From contig NZ_WJFD01000007.1 of NCBI RefSeq assembly GCF_009647655.1, forward strand, positions 248,001 through 312,000: a stretch of DNA of 64,000 nucleotides, given 5' to 3'. Positions 27,238 to 35,746 of this stretch are shown in pieces. Numbering within the stretch: position 1 is the stretch's first letter; each line of letters starts with the position of its first letter. Source of the DNA: Chitinophaga sp. SYP-B3965. Lineage in GTDB: Bacteria > Bacteroidota > Bacteroidia > Chitinophagales > Chitinophagaceae. A model generated the notes under the pieces. The model saw only the letters and a program-made list of their open reading frames with translations, did no database searches and was not told where the DNA came from. The position numbers and the translations under genes are program-made.

Positions 27238-28128
27238 ATGCGTAACATTATATATAGTCTGCTCTCAATTGGCCTCTTCGCTTCTTGTGCAAAAGAAAAA
27301 GTGGAAGGACAGAACTTTCAGGTATCCACGGCTTCGCTTACTTATAAGGCAGGTGATTCCGTGAAGTTCTCGATCAGTGGCAACCCGGATAACCTGATGT
27401 TCTATTCTGGTGAACAGGGGCATAAATATGAACTCAGGAAACGGGATAGTGCAGAGAATGATCTGCAGATAGATTTCAAAAGCCTGGTGCAATTTGGTCT
27501 CATCTATCAAAACCTGCAACTGATGGTGTCTAACGACTTTAATGGCAAAGCGGATACGACTTCCGTAAAAGCAGCCACCTGGACGGACATTAGCAGCAAG
27601 GCGGTATTCTCTGCAGGAAAGGATAGCGTGCCATCAGGTATTATCAGCCTGAAGCCTTATGTGAATCCACAAAAGCCTTCCTCACTGATCTATATCGCAT
27701 TCAGGTATACGGATTACAAAAAAACACAGGGACAGAACAGGTGGGTGATCAGAACTTTCGCTGCCAACAACATTGCCCCGGATGGAACGGTAACACCATT
27801 GGCTGTAATGTCCACCGGCGGATGGACGCAGGTGAATTTCAAGAACACAGCTTTTGTATGGAGCCTCTCCGCTGCACAATTACTGATGCCCAGCAGCACA
27901 GCTACGGCAGATGATAATGAAGACTGGGCTATCAGCAAAGGATTTGATCCTACTTATATTAAACAGGATGTAGGCACAGCGCTTAAGAACATTAGTACCA
28001 CTTTACCGGAGTTCTCTTATGTGTTTACAAAACCCGGTACTTATAAAGTTGTATTTGAAGGATCTGCTGTACGTTATAATGGCGAACAACGGACAACGAG
28101 AGAAGTGACATTAACTATTACACCATGA
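27238..28128 (+). CDS. DUF5017-type surface lipoprotein of the PUL
   Basis: A 296-residue lipoprotein (FASCAKE, Cys 17) with the DUF5017 pattern FQVSTASLTYKAGDSVKFSISGNPDNLMFYSGEQGHKYELRKR near the mature start. Such proteins follow susD in many PULs and probably bind glycans at the cell surface. It begins three bases after the susD stop and its own stop overlaps the next start (ATGA). Confidence 0.82.
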   Translation: MRNIIYSLLSIGLFASCAKEKVEGQNFQVSTASLTYKAGDSVKFSISGNPDNLMFYSGEQGHKYELRKRDSAENDLQIDFKSLVQFGLIYQNLQLMVSNDFNGKADTTSVKAATWTDISSKAVFSAGKDSVPSGIISLKPYVNPQKPSSLIYIAFRYTDYKKTQGQNRWVIRTFAANNIAPDGTVTPLAVMSTGGWTQVNFKNTAFVWSLSAAQLLMPSSTATADDNEDWAISKGFDPTYIKQDVGTALKNISTTLPEFSYVFTKPGTYKVVFEGSAVRYNGEQRTTREVTLTITP

Positions 28129-29807
28129 GCGCAGCGATTGATACGTCTGTAATTGTAGTATTCTCCATATTTATTATGCTGGTCGGTTTCTCGTTTTCGA
28201 GAACCGGCCGCAATTTGAAATCTTTCTTTGCTGCAGGAGAAGCCGTGCCCTGGTTTATAGGGGGATTATCTTTATTCATGAGCTTTTTTTCCGCAGGTAC
28301 TTTTGTGGCCTGGGGATCTATTGCTTATAAGTATGGCTGGGTAGCCATCACGATCCAATGGACCATGTGCATAGGGGGATTAGTGACGGGTTTATACCTG
28401 GCGCCTAAATGGAAAGCCACCGGCAATCTCACTGCTGCAGAATTTATCCGGGAACGTCTCGGAGAAGCAGTGCAAAAAAGTTACATCTACATTTTCATGA
28501 TCGTATCACTGATGATCAAAGGATCTGTATTGTATTCTGTTGCAAGGCTGGTGAGTTCTTCTCTTGGATTTCCTTTAATGCCCAGTACGGTAGTGCTCGG
28601 ATTGTTCATGATAGCTTATACTGCCGTGGGTGGTCTCTGGGCTGTAATGGTAACGGACATTCTGCAATTTGTGATCCTCACCGCTGCCATCCTCATCATC
28701 ATTCCACTGGCATTTGACGCAGCAGGTGGTGTGGAACATTTTATTAAGTTCTCCCCGCAGGGTTTCTTTGATGTAGTGAATGGTGAATATACCTGGGGTT
28801 TTATCCTTGCCTTCGCTTTATACCACATCTTTTATATTGGTGGCAACTGGACGTTCGTGCAACGTTACACGAGTGTGGATACCCCAAAGTCTGCTTCCAA
28901 AGTAGCGTATCTTTTTGCCGGGTTGTATATTATCAGTCCTGTGTTGTGGATGTTGCCGCCAATGTTATACAAAACCATCAACCCTGGTTTGCAGGGCCTG
29001 GAAACAGAAAATGCTTACCTGATGATCTGCCAGCACGTATTGCCTGCTGGCCTGATGGGGCTGATCCTCACAGGGATGTATTTCTCTACTTCCGCATCTG
29101 CCAATACTGCATTGAATGTTGTATCGGCTGTGTTCACCAATGATATCTACAAAGGTACCATCAATCCTAAAGCTTCTGATAAAAAACTGATGAGCGTAGC
29201 ACGCATTTCTTCCTGGTTCTTTGGGCTGGGCATGATCATCGTGGCTTTGATCGTTCCTTACATCGGTGGGATCGTTGAATTTACTTTGAGCATTGGTGCT
29301 ATCACTGGTGGTCCATTGTTGGCTCCGCCTTTATGGGCTTTGTTCTCTAAACGTTTAACCGGAAAGGTGACCTTGTATGTAACAGGGATCAGCCTTACGG
29401 CGAACCTGGTATTTAAAATTATTCTTCCTTTCCTCACAGAATATAAACTGAGCCGCGCTAATGAAATGCTGCTGGGTGTTGGCTTACCATTCATCATGCT
29501 GGCATTGTATGAGATCTATGCTTATTACAAAGGGCGCACCAGTGAAGAGTATCTGCATTTGAAAACCCTGAAGGCTGAGCGTAAAGCATCGCCTGTACTG
29601 GTAACTGTTGAAGAAGCATTTGAAATACAGAAGCAGAATAAGTTTGGATTGAAGGTGATTGCCTTTTCCCTTTGTTTCATTGCAGTATTATTATACGTAC
29701 TGTGTTTCTTCTCAGCAGGAAGCGCATCACTGGTAGCTGGTATTGCTACTGTTATTCTTTTATCCTCCCTGATCCCTTTACGGGCAGCAGGTAAGGTGAA
29801 ACTATGA
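28125..29807 (+). CDS. Sodium:solute symporter (SSS) family transporter
   Basis: A 560-residue inner membrane transporter with about thirteen or more hydrophobic helices. The SSS pattern is seen near the start (FFAAGEAVPWFIGGLSLFMSFFSAGTFVAWG) and as ADILQFVILT-like TDILQFVILTAAIL, GNWTFVQRYTSV and ISPVLWMLPPMLY. It likely imports the sugar or uronate released by the PUL enzymes together with sodium. ATGA overlaps at both ends (with the DUF5017 gene before and the next gene after) show tight coupling. Confidence 0.92.
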   Translation: MSAAIDTSVIVVFSIFIMLVGFSFSRTGRNLKSFFAAGEAVPWFIGGLSLFMSFFSAGTFVAWGSIAYKYGWVAITIQWTMCIGGLVTGLYLAPKWKATGNLTAAEFIRERLGEAVQKSYIYIFMIVSLMIKGSVLYSVARLVSSSLGFPLMPSTVVLGLFMIAYTAVGGLWAVMVTDILQFVILTAAILIIIPLAFDAAGGVEHFIKFSPQGFFDVVNGEYTWGFILAFALYHIFYIGGNWTFVQRYTSVDTPKSASKVAYLFAGLYIISPVLWMLPPMLYKTINPGLQGLETENAYLMICQHVLPAGLMGLILTGMYFSTSASANTALNVVSAVFTNDIYKGTINPKASDKKLMSVARISSWFFGLGMIIVALIVPYIGGIVEFTLSIGAITGGPLLAPPLWALFSKRLTGKVTLYVTGISLTANLVFKIILPFLTEYKLSRANEMLLGVGLPFIMLALYEIYAYYKGRTSEEYLHLKTLKAERKASPVLVTVEEAFEIQKQNKFGLKVIAFSLCFIAVLLYVLCFFSAGSASLVAGIATVILLSSLIPLRAAGKVKL

Positions 29808-32281
29808 GCAAAATGATAAGAAGTTTGTTCTTCGCGGGTTTGTTGATGGGATTCTCTGCTTCGGCACAGGTATCCCTGAAAAGTGATGCCCTGCAATTAC
29901 ACTGGACTAAAAACACGGACGGTTGGAAGTTAAACCAGTTGTCCGTTAAAAATAAAAAAGCCTGGGTGGCTTTACCTGCTGTAAGTGGTGAATACACTTT
30001 GTTATATGCAGCAAACCTCCCGGATTCTACTTTTAATAACAGTTTCCCTGAGCCGCAGTATCATTACATTGTTCCTTTGTGGAAGGCATTGATACAACCA
30101 GTGCCTATGAATACAGCGGGGGAGGCGGTGCATTTTTATCCTTCTGATGCTGTAACGGCTGGAAAGGAAGTTCTTTTTAGCAAACATTCAAAGGAAGCTG
30201 ACATTACTGCTTCCTGGCGAATAGATCCTCAGTTCCCATCTGATATCCGGGTAAAGATCACCCTAACAGCCAAACAAACCGGTTACTTTTCTCTGGCCAC
30301 ACCTACTGTAGCAACTGTTAAAGAAGCAGAGCTGGCATGGGGTGGTATTCCTGGTTATTTCCAGAGTAATGCCATTGAGCATGATTTCGTAAAAGCGAAT
30401 GTGTACATGCAGGGTATTCCGGATAAACCGGTGATCGTTCGGGAAAGAACAGCGGCTACTTTATCGCCGTTCATTTCTGCTAAGAATAATATCACCATGG
30501 CCGTGATCCCTGATCCGGGCACAGGAAGAGATCCCTGGGAGCGCGATGCGAAAACACAATCCACCTGGCAATTGGGGCTTTCTTTAATGAACAGGAAAGC
30601 CAGTCTTACACCTACTGCCTATCATCCTGTGCTGGGTGAGAAAGGTTCTCTCTTGCAAAAAGGGGATACGGTTTCTTTCTCCTTCAGGTATACAGTGCAA
30701 TATGCAGACTGGTATACGGTGTACAAACATGCGGTAAATGATGTGTATCACTTTGCTGATTTCCTCGCATTGAAAAAAACATCGCAGTCGCTGACCAGCC
30801 GGATCTTGTCCATGCACAAATACCTGGTAGATGCAAAAACGTCTCTGTGGAAAACAGAAGATTATAAAGGATTGACCATTGGCGCACAGGCTTATTTGGG
30901 TGGTGTATACGGTTCTGAGAAAGACGCCATGAAGAATTCTGATTATGGTGCTATGTGGATGCTGGCTAATATCACCAATGATCCTGCATTAAAACAAGAC
31001 CGGCTACCTTACGCACGGAACTTCAAACTACAACAACAAGATCTCACAACTGGTTTCTTTTATGGCGCTGCTGCCGGTCAATATTATCTCACCAAAAGCA
31101 AACGGTGGACAGAAGAGTGGGGGCCTTATGTAGAGCCTGTCGGCCTTACTTATTACATGTTGATGGATGCCGGTAATATATTGTTGTTTCAGCCTAAGGA
31201 CACTGCACTGAAACATACTTTGCAACTGGCTGCAGATAAGTTACTGGCATGGATGAGTAACAGCGGGCAATGGCAGGTGGCTTATGATCATGTTACACAG
31301 GCACCGTTGTTTAAAGAGGTGGAAGACCTTCGTCCTACTTTTTACGGCTTACTCATTGCATATAAAATACTGCATAACAAAAAATACCTGGATGCTGCAA
31401 GAAAGGGCGCTGACTGGTATATCAAAAATGCTGTAGAGAAAGGCCACTTCCTTGGTGTATGCGGAGATACCCGTTTTGTACCGGATTTTGCAACCGGTCA
31501 GAGTGCGCAGGCATTACTGGAATTATACGATGTAACGAAAGAAGAAAAATACAAACAGGCGGCAATTCAAACAGCGAGGTTGTATACTACTTCTATCTAC
31601 ACACATCCTATTCCTACTACCAAAGAGAAAATAGTGAATGGTGTTAAACGCCAGGATTGGGAGATCAGCCAGGTAGGTTTAAGTTTTGAACATGGCGGTA
31701 CATTAGGTTCTGCTAATCATCGTGGTCCAATTTTGCTGGCGAGTCATGCCGGGATGTTTGTAAGAATGTTCACGCTCACCCATGATTCTCTTTTCCTCAA
31801 TATGGCACGCGCTGCTGCATTAGGCAGGGATGCCTTTGTAGATAAAGAAACGAGTGTGGCGTCCTATTATTGGGATGTGATGAATAAAGGTGCTGGTCCT
31901 TATCCTCACCATGCATGGTGGCAGATAGGCTGGATCACAGATTACCTGCTGGCAGAAGCAGAAATGCGTTCCGGTGGACAAGTGAAATTCCCCAGGGGTT
32001 TTATCACACCAAAAGTAGGCCCGCATCAATCTTATGGTTTTGCACCAGGAAAAGTAAATGGCGTAACGGCGGATTTATTGCTGGAAGAAGGTTTACTCAA
32101 AACCACCAGCCCTTACCTGGATTATTACTGCGCCATTAACCGGGAGCAAAAGAAGTTGTTCTTCATTTTGCTGAACAATGACGATGAAGTGTTACAAACA
32201 AACATTCAAATAGCCGATTCAACTATCCCTATAAAGATCCCACCCTATGGCATAAAGGTGCTGGAGACAAAACAGAAGTAA
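29804..32281 (+). CDS. Secreted putative alpha/alpha-toroid glycan-active enzyme A
   Basis: An 825-residue protein with signal peptide (FSASAQ). A beta-rich first 300 residues precede a helical region that looks like an alpha/alpha toroid (LLAWMSNSGQWQVAY, YGLLIAYKILHNKKYLDAARKGADWYIKNAVEKGHFLG, QALLELYDVTKEEKYKQAA), and then a beta-rich tail. Shared with the genes at 32281 and 35747 are the RAAALGR, HHAWWQIGWITDYLLAEAEMRSGGQVKFP and the C-terminal ICPPYGIKVLE-like segments. I do not recognise a named CAZy family; a polysaccharide lyase or glycosidase is inferred from the fold and the place in the PUL. The ATGA overlap with the symporter fixes the start. Confidence 0.65.
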   Translation: MSKMIRSLFFAGLLMGFSASAQVSLKSDALQLHWTKNTDGWKLNQLSVKNKKAWVALPAVSGEYTLLYAANLPDSTFNNSFPEPQYHYIVPLWKALIQPVPMNTAGEAVHFYPSDAVTAGKEVLFSKHSKEADITASWRIDPQFPSDIRVKITLTAKQTGYFSLATPTVATVKEAELAWGGIPGYFQSNAIEHDFVKANVYMQGIPDKPVIVRERTAATLSPFISAKNNITMAVIPDPGTGRDPWERDAKTQSTWQLGLSLMNRKASLTPTAYHPVLGEKGSLLQKGDTVSFSFRYTVQYADWYTVYKHAVNDVYHFADFLALKKTSQSLTSRILSMHKYLVDAKTSLWKTEDYKGLTIGAQAYLGGVYGSEKDAMKNSDYGAMWMLANITNDPALKQDRLPYARNFKLQQQDLTTGFFYGAAAGQYYLTKSKRWTEEWGPYVEPVGLTYYMLMDAGNILLFQPKDTALKHTLQLAADKLLAWMSNSGQWQVAYDHVTQAPLFKEVEDLRPTFYGLLIAYKILHNKKYLDAARKGADWYIKNAVEKGHFLGVCGDTRFVPDFATGQSAQALLELYDVTKEEKYKQAAIQTARLYTTSIYTHPIPTTKEKIVNGVKRQDWEISQVGLSFEHGGTLGSANHRGPILLASHAGMFVRMFTLTHDSLFLNMARAAALGRDAFVDKETSVASYYWDVMNKGAGPYPHHAWWQIGWITDYLLAEAEMRSGGQVKFPRGFITPKVGPHQSYGFAPGKVNGVTADLLLEEGLLKTTSPYLDYYCAINREQKKLFFILLNNDDEVLQTNIQIADSTIPIKIPPYGIKVLETKQK

Positions 32282-35200
32282 TGAAACTTTATCTCAAACA
32301 TACCTGGTTCTTTATCACGGTCTGCTTATTAAGCGGGTCGGCCCTTCATGCCCAGCAGAGTTATTTTATAGAAGCAGAAGATTTCAATTTCAAAGGTGGC
32401 TGGATGGCGGAGAAGCCTATTGGTGGTGTGAATATTTCCAACAATAATATCCTCCGTGTATTGGGCGGAAAAGTGAAAGCGGCAGATGCGATGGCGGTGA
32501 TCGATGTTAAAGCGGCAGGTAATTATACCGTGTGGGTACGTGCAGCAGATTATCCAACTAATAATCCCGGTACCCGTTTATTCCGGGTAGCGGTGAATGA
32601 ACAGGCCATGGAGGAATCCGGTAAACATGGGAAGGATGGTTACTACTGGGAAAAAGCAGGTTTCGCTAAAATGGAAACCGGCGAAAACGTGATCCGGCTG
32701 CAGGATTCCCGCGGGAACTTTGGCAGATGTGATGCCGTGTTGCTCACAACAGAAACCTTTAATCCAAATGAGCGGCCGTTAGCCGGTCTGCAAAAATATA
32801 AAACGGTACAGGTAGCTGTTAAGTCTAATCCGGTAAACATTCCTGTTCCTGTTACCCCTGCAAAGATAAAGAACGATGCACCTGTACTGGCAGCGATCAG
32901 CAATAAATACCTGCGGTTACAATTCCTTCAGGCAGAGCAGCGAATAGCTTCCCGCACAGATATACAACGCAATGGTAAATGGACGAGCATCAATGCGGAT
33001 AATGAAGAGAACAGGATCTTACTGATCAGTTCAGACGCACCGCAAATTGGTTTCGGTAATTTCTTCCCTTCCTGGAATGGTTCCATCGGCTTCAGCAGTT
33101 TTACCAGTAAAGGAAAATCATACACCATCCTGGAACCGGATAACCTGAAGAATCCTTTCCTGGCAGGAAAGCTGACGGCTTTCATTCCTGCAGCTGTAAA
33201 AAAGATCAACGATCATACGCTGGAAGTTAGTTATCGTGCAGAGGATGGTCAAACGATACAGGGGATTTGGGAACTGGCCACACATCATCTTACGCTCACC
33301 CTGCAATACACACCAAAACAAACCGCTTACTATAGTCTGGCAGTGGCTGCGTTTCAGGGCGTAACGAAAGAGAAAGTTGCTCAGATACAATTACCTCCTA
33401 TGTTCCAGTATCAGCGTATTCCGGAACAACCGGTGATGCTGCCTTCCGCTCTTATGCCGCAACCATTGGCCATGATGGAAATAAAGAGTGAACAGGGTAT
33501 GCTGACTACTTTCATTACCCGCGCAGCTACTGATTATCCATTGGATTGGGCAGTATCCAACAGGTCTAAGATCGGATTCAGCATTAAGAACGAAAGGAAT
33601 GAAGTGCAGCCCGTTGCATTGTCTCCCGTGTTAGGATTGGATGATTCTAAGATCACAGCAGCGCAACCATTGAAACGTACTTTTATCATGGGTGCTGTAA
33701 CAGCTAACTGGAATGATGCATTGGAGTATATCTCAGACAGTATTTTTAAAGTTAAAGATTATCGCAGTCAGCATAATACTTCCCTCACGAATACCGCTTT
33801 CAACATCATCGATCTTATCAAAGATGATAATGCCGGTGGTTGGGATGTTAACCTGAAAGGATTTTATGATATTGAAGCAGAGCCGAAAGGAGCACCTACG
33901 GTTGTGCAATCGGCTCCACTGGCGGTGATCTCTGCGGCTATATTGGGAAGGGATGAAGATATGTATATCAAACGGGCATTGCCTGCCATTGAATATACTT
34001 TGTCCCGCAGCGGATTCAGATCCAGCAAAAAATCAGTTTTAAGTCCTTATAATTCTCAGTTCACCACGGCCTATTACGAAGGGCTGAACCAGTTACTGAA
34101 TGAAGCGAATCCCTGGTTGAAGAAAGTAGCGTTACCAGATAATAAGATCAGGGCTACGTTAGGTTACTCCGTAGTAGTACCAGGATTTTCCCAGGACCTC
34201 GCTGCTTATCGTTTAACGAAAGACAATAAGTGGTTGCAATCTGCTAAAGAAAAAGCAGCGATATTTCTTAGGGATGAAGTGTATGGTACTAAAACAGCAC
34301 CTCTCACCAAACAACCTTTTTACAACACTTCCTTTTATGCCAACTGGTGGGACCTCACAGATCTTTACGATATCACACACGATACTACTTATTTAAATGC
34401 TGCCGCTACAGCTGCTTTCCAAACCCTGATCGGTGTGCGCGCTTATCCTGCAGTGGAAGATCAGTTACAAACTATCCACGCCGGCAATACATATGAAGGC
34501 AATACTACTTTATGGTGGAAAGGAGGGGAGAAGTACCGCCTTGGTTTCCCTCGTCAGCCAAATGATGTACAGGAGAAAAAAGTACCGCAGGCATTGGTAT
34601 CACCTGTAGGGCTTGGGTTTGAACAGCCGTATACTTTTTTCAATCCTGGAACGCCTGTGCGCCATGTATTCATGAGCAGCTGGGCGCCCCATCTTCTACG
34701 CTTATTCGATCTCGATAAAAGGAAAATATTTGAAACCTACGCCCGTAACGCCGTCATAGGAAGGTTTACCAACTATCCCGGTTATTACGCCACAGGATTT
34801 ACGGACGTTCCCATGTTGCCGGATTTCCCTTATAAAGGGCCGGATGTAAGTTCCATCTACTATCATCACATTCCACCACACCTGGCTTTCACATTGGATT
34901 TCCTGATCACGGAAGCTATGCAGCGTTCAAATGGCAAAGTGTTGTTCCCTTACGGTAAACAAGATGGTTTTGTATGGTTCAATAACCGGATCTTCGGCGG
35001 CGGCAAAGGAACTATCCTGGATGATAAGAACGTGAGCCTGTGGATGAAAAAAGGACTGGTGCAAATTGATAAGCCCGAAGTGAATTACATCACCGGTATT
35101 TCTGAGGACCGCTTCTGGATCATTCTGCTGAATGAAGCACATCAGGAGTTATCCTGCAAAATAGACCTGGGTAAAGAAGCCCCGGTAAAAGATCATACCA

Positions 35201-35631
35201 GTGCCACCTTTTACGCACAGCCAGATGCTGCGCCTGCTACGGCAAAAATGGAAGGAAGGGAAATGAATATAAAACTGCCTGCGACCGGTTTTGCTGCCCT
35301 TTCTTTCCCGCTGGCAGCAAAACAACCTGCACAAAAGATCACCCCGGTGAAAGATGGCATGCAGGTGATTGACTTGGGTGCCACACTGGGTAAATTTTAT
35401 GCTTTCAGGATCAGGTCTCCCTTTGGATGGGATTCCATTTATGGTTTCCTGGAAAACAATCCCGGGCCAGGTACAGTAGTAACCGTATTGATCAACAACC
35501 TGGAAGAAATTAAGAACACCGCGCCATACGAATGGAGCCATCATCCACTTACGCCAAAAGAAAAAGCGGAAGTAAAGGTGCATGTAAAAACACCTGATGG
35601 TTCAGTGCGGGAAGGCGTGCTCAATTTATAA
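32281..35631 (+). CDS. Secreted putative alpha/alpha-toroid glycan-active enzyme B with N-terminal binding domain
   Basis: An 1116-residue protein with signal peptide (ALHAQ). Residues about 25-165 form a carbohydrate-binding-like domain (SYFIEAEDFNFKGGW, ADYPTNNPGTRLFRVAVN, GENVIRLQDSRGNFGRCDAVLLT). A beta region, a helical toroid-like region (about 480-850, with LTDLYDITHDTTYLNAAATAA and NAVIGRFTNYPGYY) and a beta-rich tail follow. The motif YHHIPPHLAFTLDFLITE aligns by eye with HHAWWQIGWITDYLLAE of enzyme A and YNHILPMASMLLDYLVTD of enzyme C. The last 100 residues extend beyond the paralogues. The start codon overlaps the stop of enzyme A (TAATG). The family name is not recognised. Confidence 0.65.
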   Translation: MKLYLKHTWFFITVCLLSGSALHAQQSYFIEAEDFNFKGGWMAEKPIGGVNISNNNILRVLGGKVKAADAMAVIDVKAAGNYTVWVRAADYPTNNPGTRLFRVAVNEQAMEESGKHGKDGYYWEKAGFAKMETGENVIRLQDSRGNFGRCDAVLLTTETFNPNERPLAGLQKYKTVQVAVKSNPVNIPVPVTPAKIKNDAPVLAAISNKYLRLQFLQAEQRIASRTDIQRNGKWTSINADNEENRILLISSDAPQIGFGNFFPSWNGSIGFSSFTSKGKSYTILEPDNLKNPFLAGKLTAFIPAAVKKINDHTLEVSYRAEDGQTIQGIWELATHHLTLTLQYTPKQTAYYSLAVAAFQGVTKEKVAQIQLPPMFQYQRIPEQPVMLPSALMPQPLAMMEIKSEQGMLTTFITRAATDYPLDWAVSNRSKIGFSIKNERNEVQPVALSPVLGLDDSKITAAQPLKRTFIMGAVTANWNDALEYISDSIFKVKDYRSQHNTSLTNTAFNIIDLIKDDNAGGWDVNLKGFYDIEAEPKGAPTVVQSAPLAVISAAILGRDEDMYIKRALPAIEYTLSRSGFRSSKKSVLSPYNSQFTTAYYEGLNQLLNEANPWLKKVALPDNKIRATLGYSVVVPGFSQDLAAYRLTKDNKWLQSAKEKAAIFLRDEVYGTKTAPLTKQPFYNTSFYANWWDLTDLYDITHDTTYLNAAATAAFQTLIGVRAYPAVEDQLQTIHAGNTYEGNTTLWWKGGEKYRLGFPRQPNDVQEKKVPQALVSPVGLGFEQPYTFFNPGTPVRHVFMSSWAPHLLRLFDLDKRKIFETYARNAVIGRFTNYPGYYATGFTDVPMLPDFPYKGPDVSSIYYHHIPPHLAFTLDFLITEAMQRSNGKVLFPYGKQDGFVWFNNRIFGGGKGTILDDKNVSLWMKKGLVQIDKPEVNYITGISEDRFWIILLNEAHQELSCKIDLGKEAPVKDHTSATFYAQPDAAPATAKMEGREMNIKLPATGFAALSFPLAAKQPAQKITPVKDGMQVIDLGATLGKFYAFRIRSPFGWDSIYGFLENNPGPGTVVTVLINNLEEIKNTAPYEWSHHPLTPKEKAEVKVHVKTPDGSVREGVLNL

Positions 35632-35650
35632 ACGGAAGCCACAACAGTTG

Positions 35651-35684
35651 TTGGGAACATTCCCGCAATTTGGGAATGTTCCCA
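35651..35684. promoter_or_regulatory. Double-palindrome operator 2, inside the PUL
   Basis: TTGGGAACATTCCCG (35651-35665), CAATT, then TGGGAATGTTCCCA (35671-35684). It differs from operator 1 only in one base of the left half and in the spacer; spacing and orientation are the same. It lies 63 bases before the ATG of enzyme C, so it should control a second transcript of the PUL. Confidence 0.8.
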
Positions 35685-35746
35685 CCTGATTTAAGCAACG
35701 GTATCGGAAGCGCAAAGCAGGCAGGGTCTTAAATTTGAAACACTTT

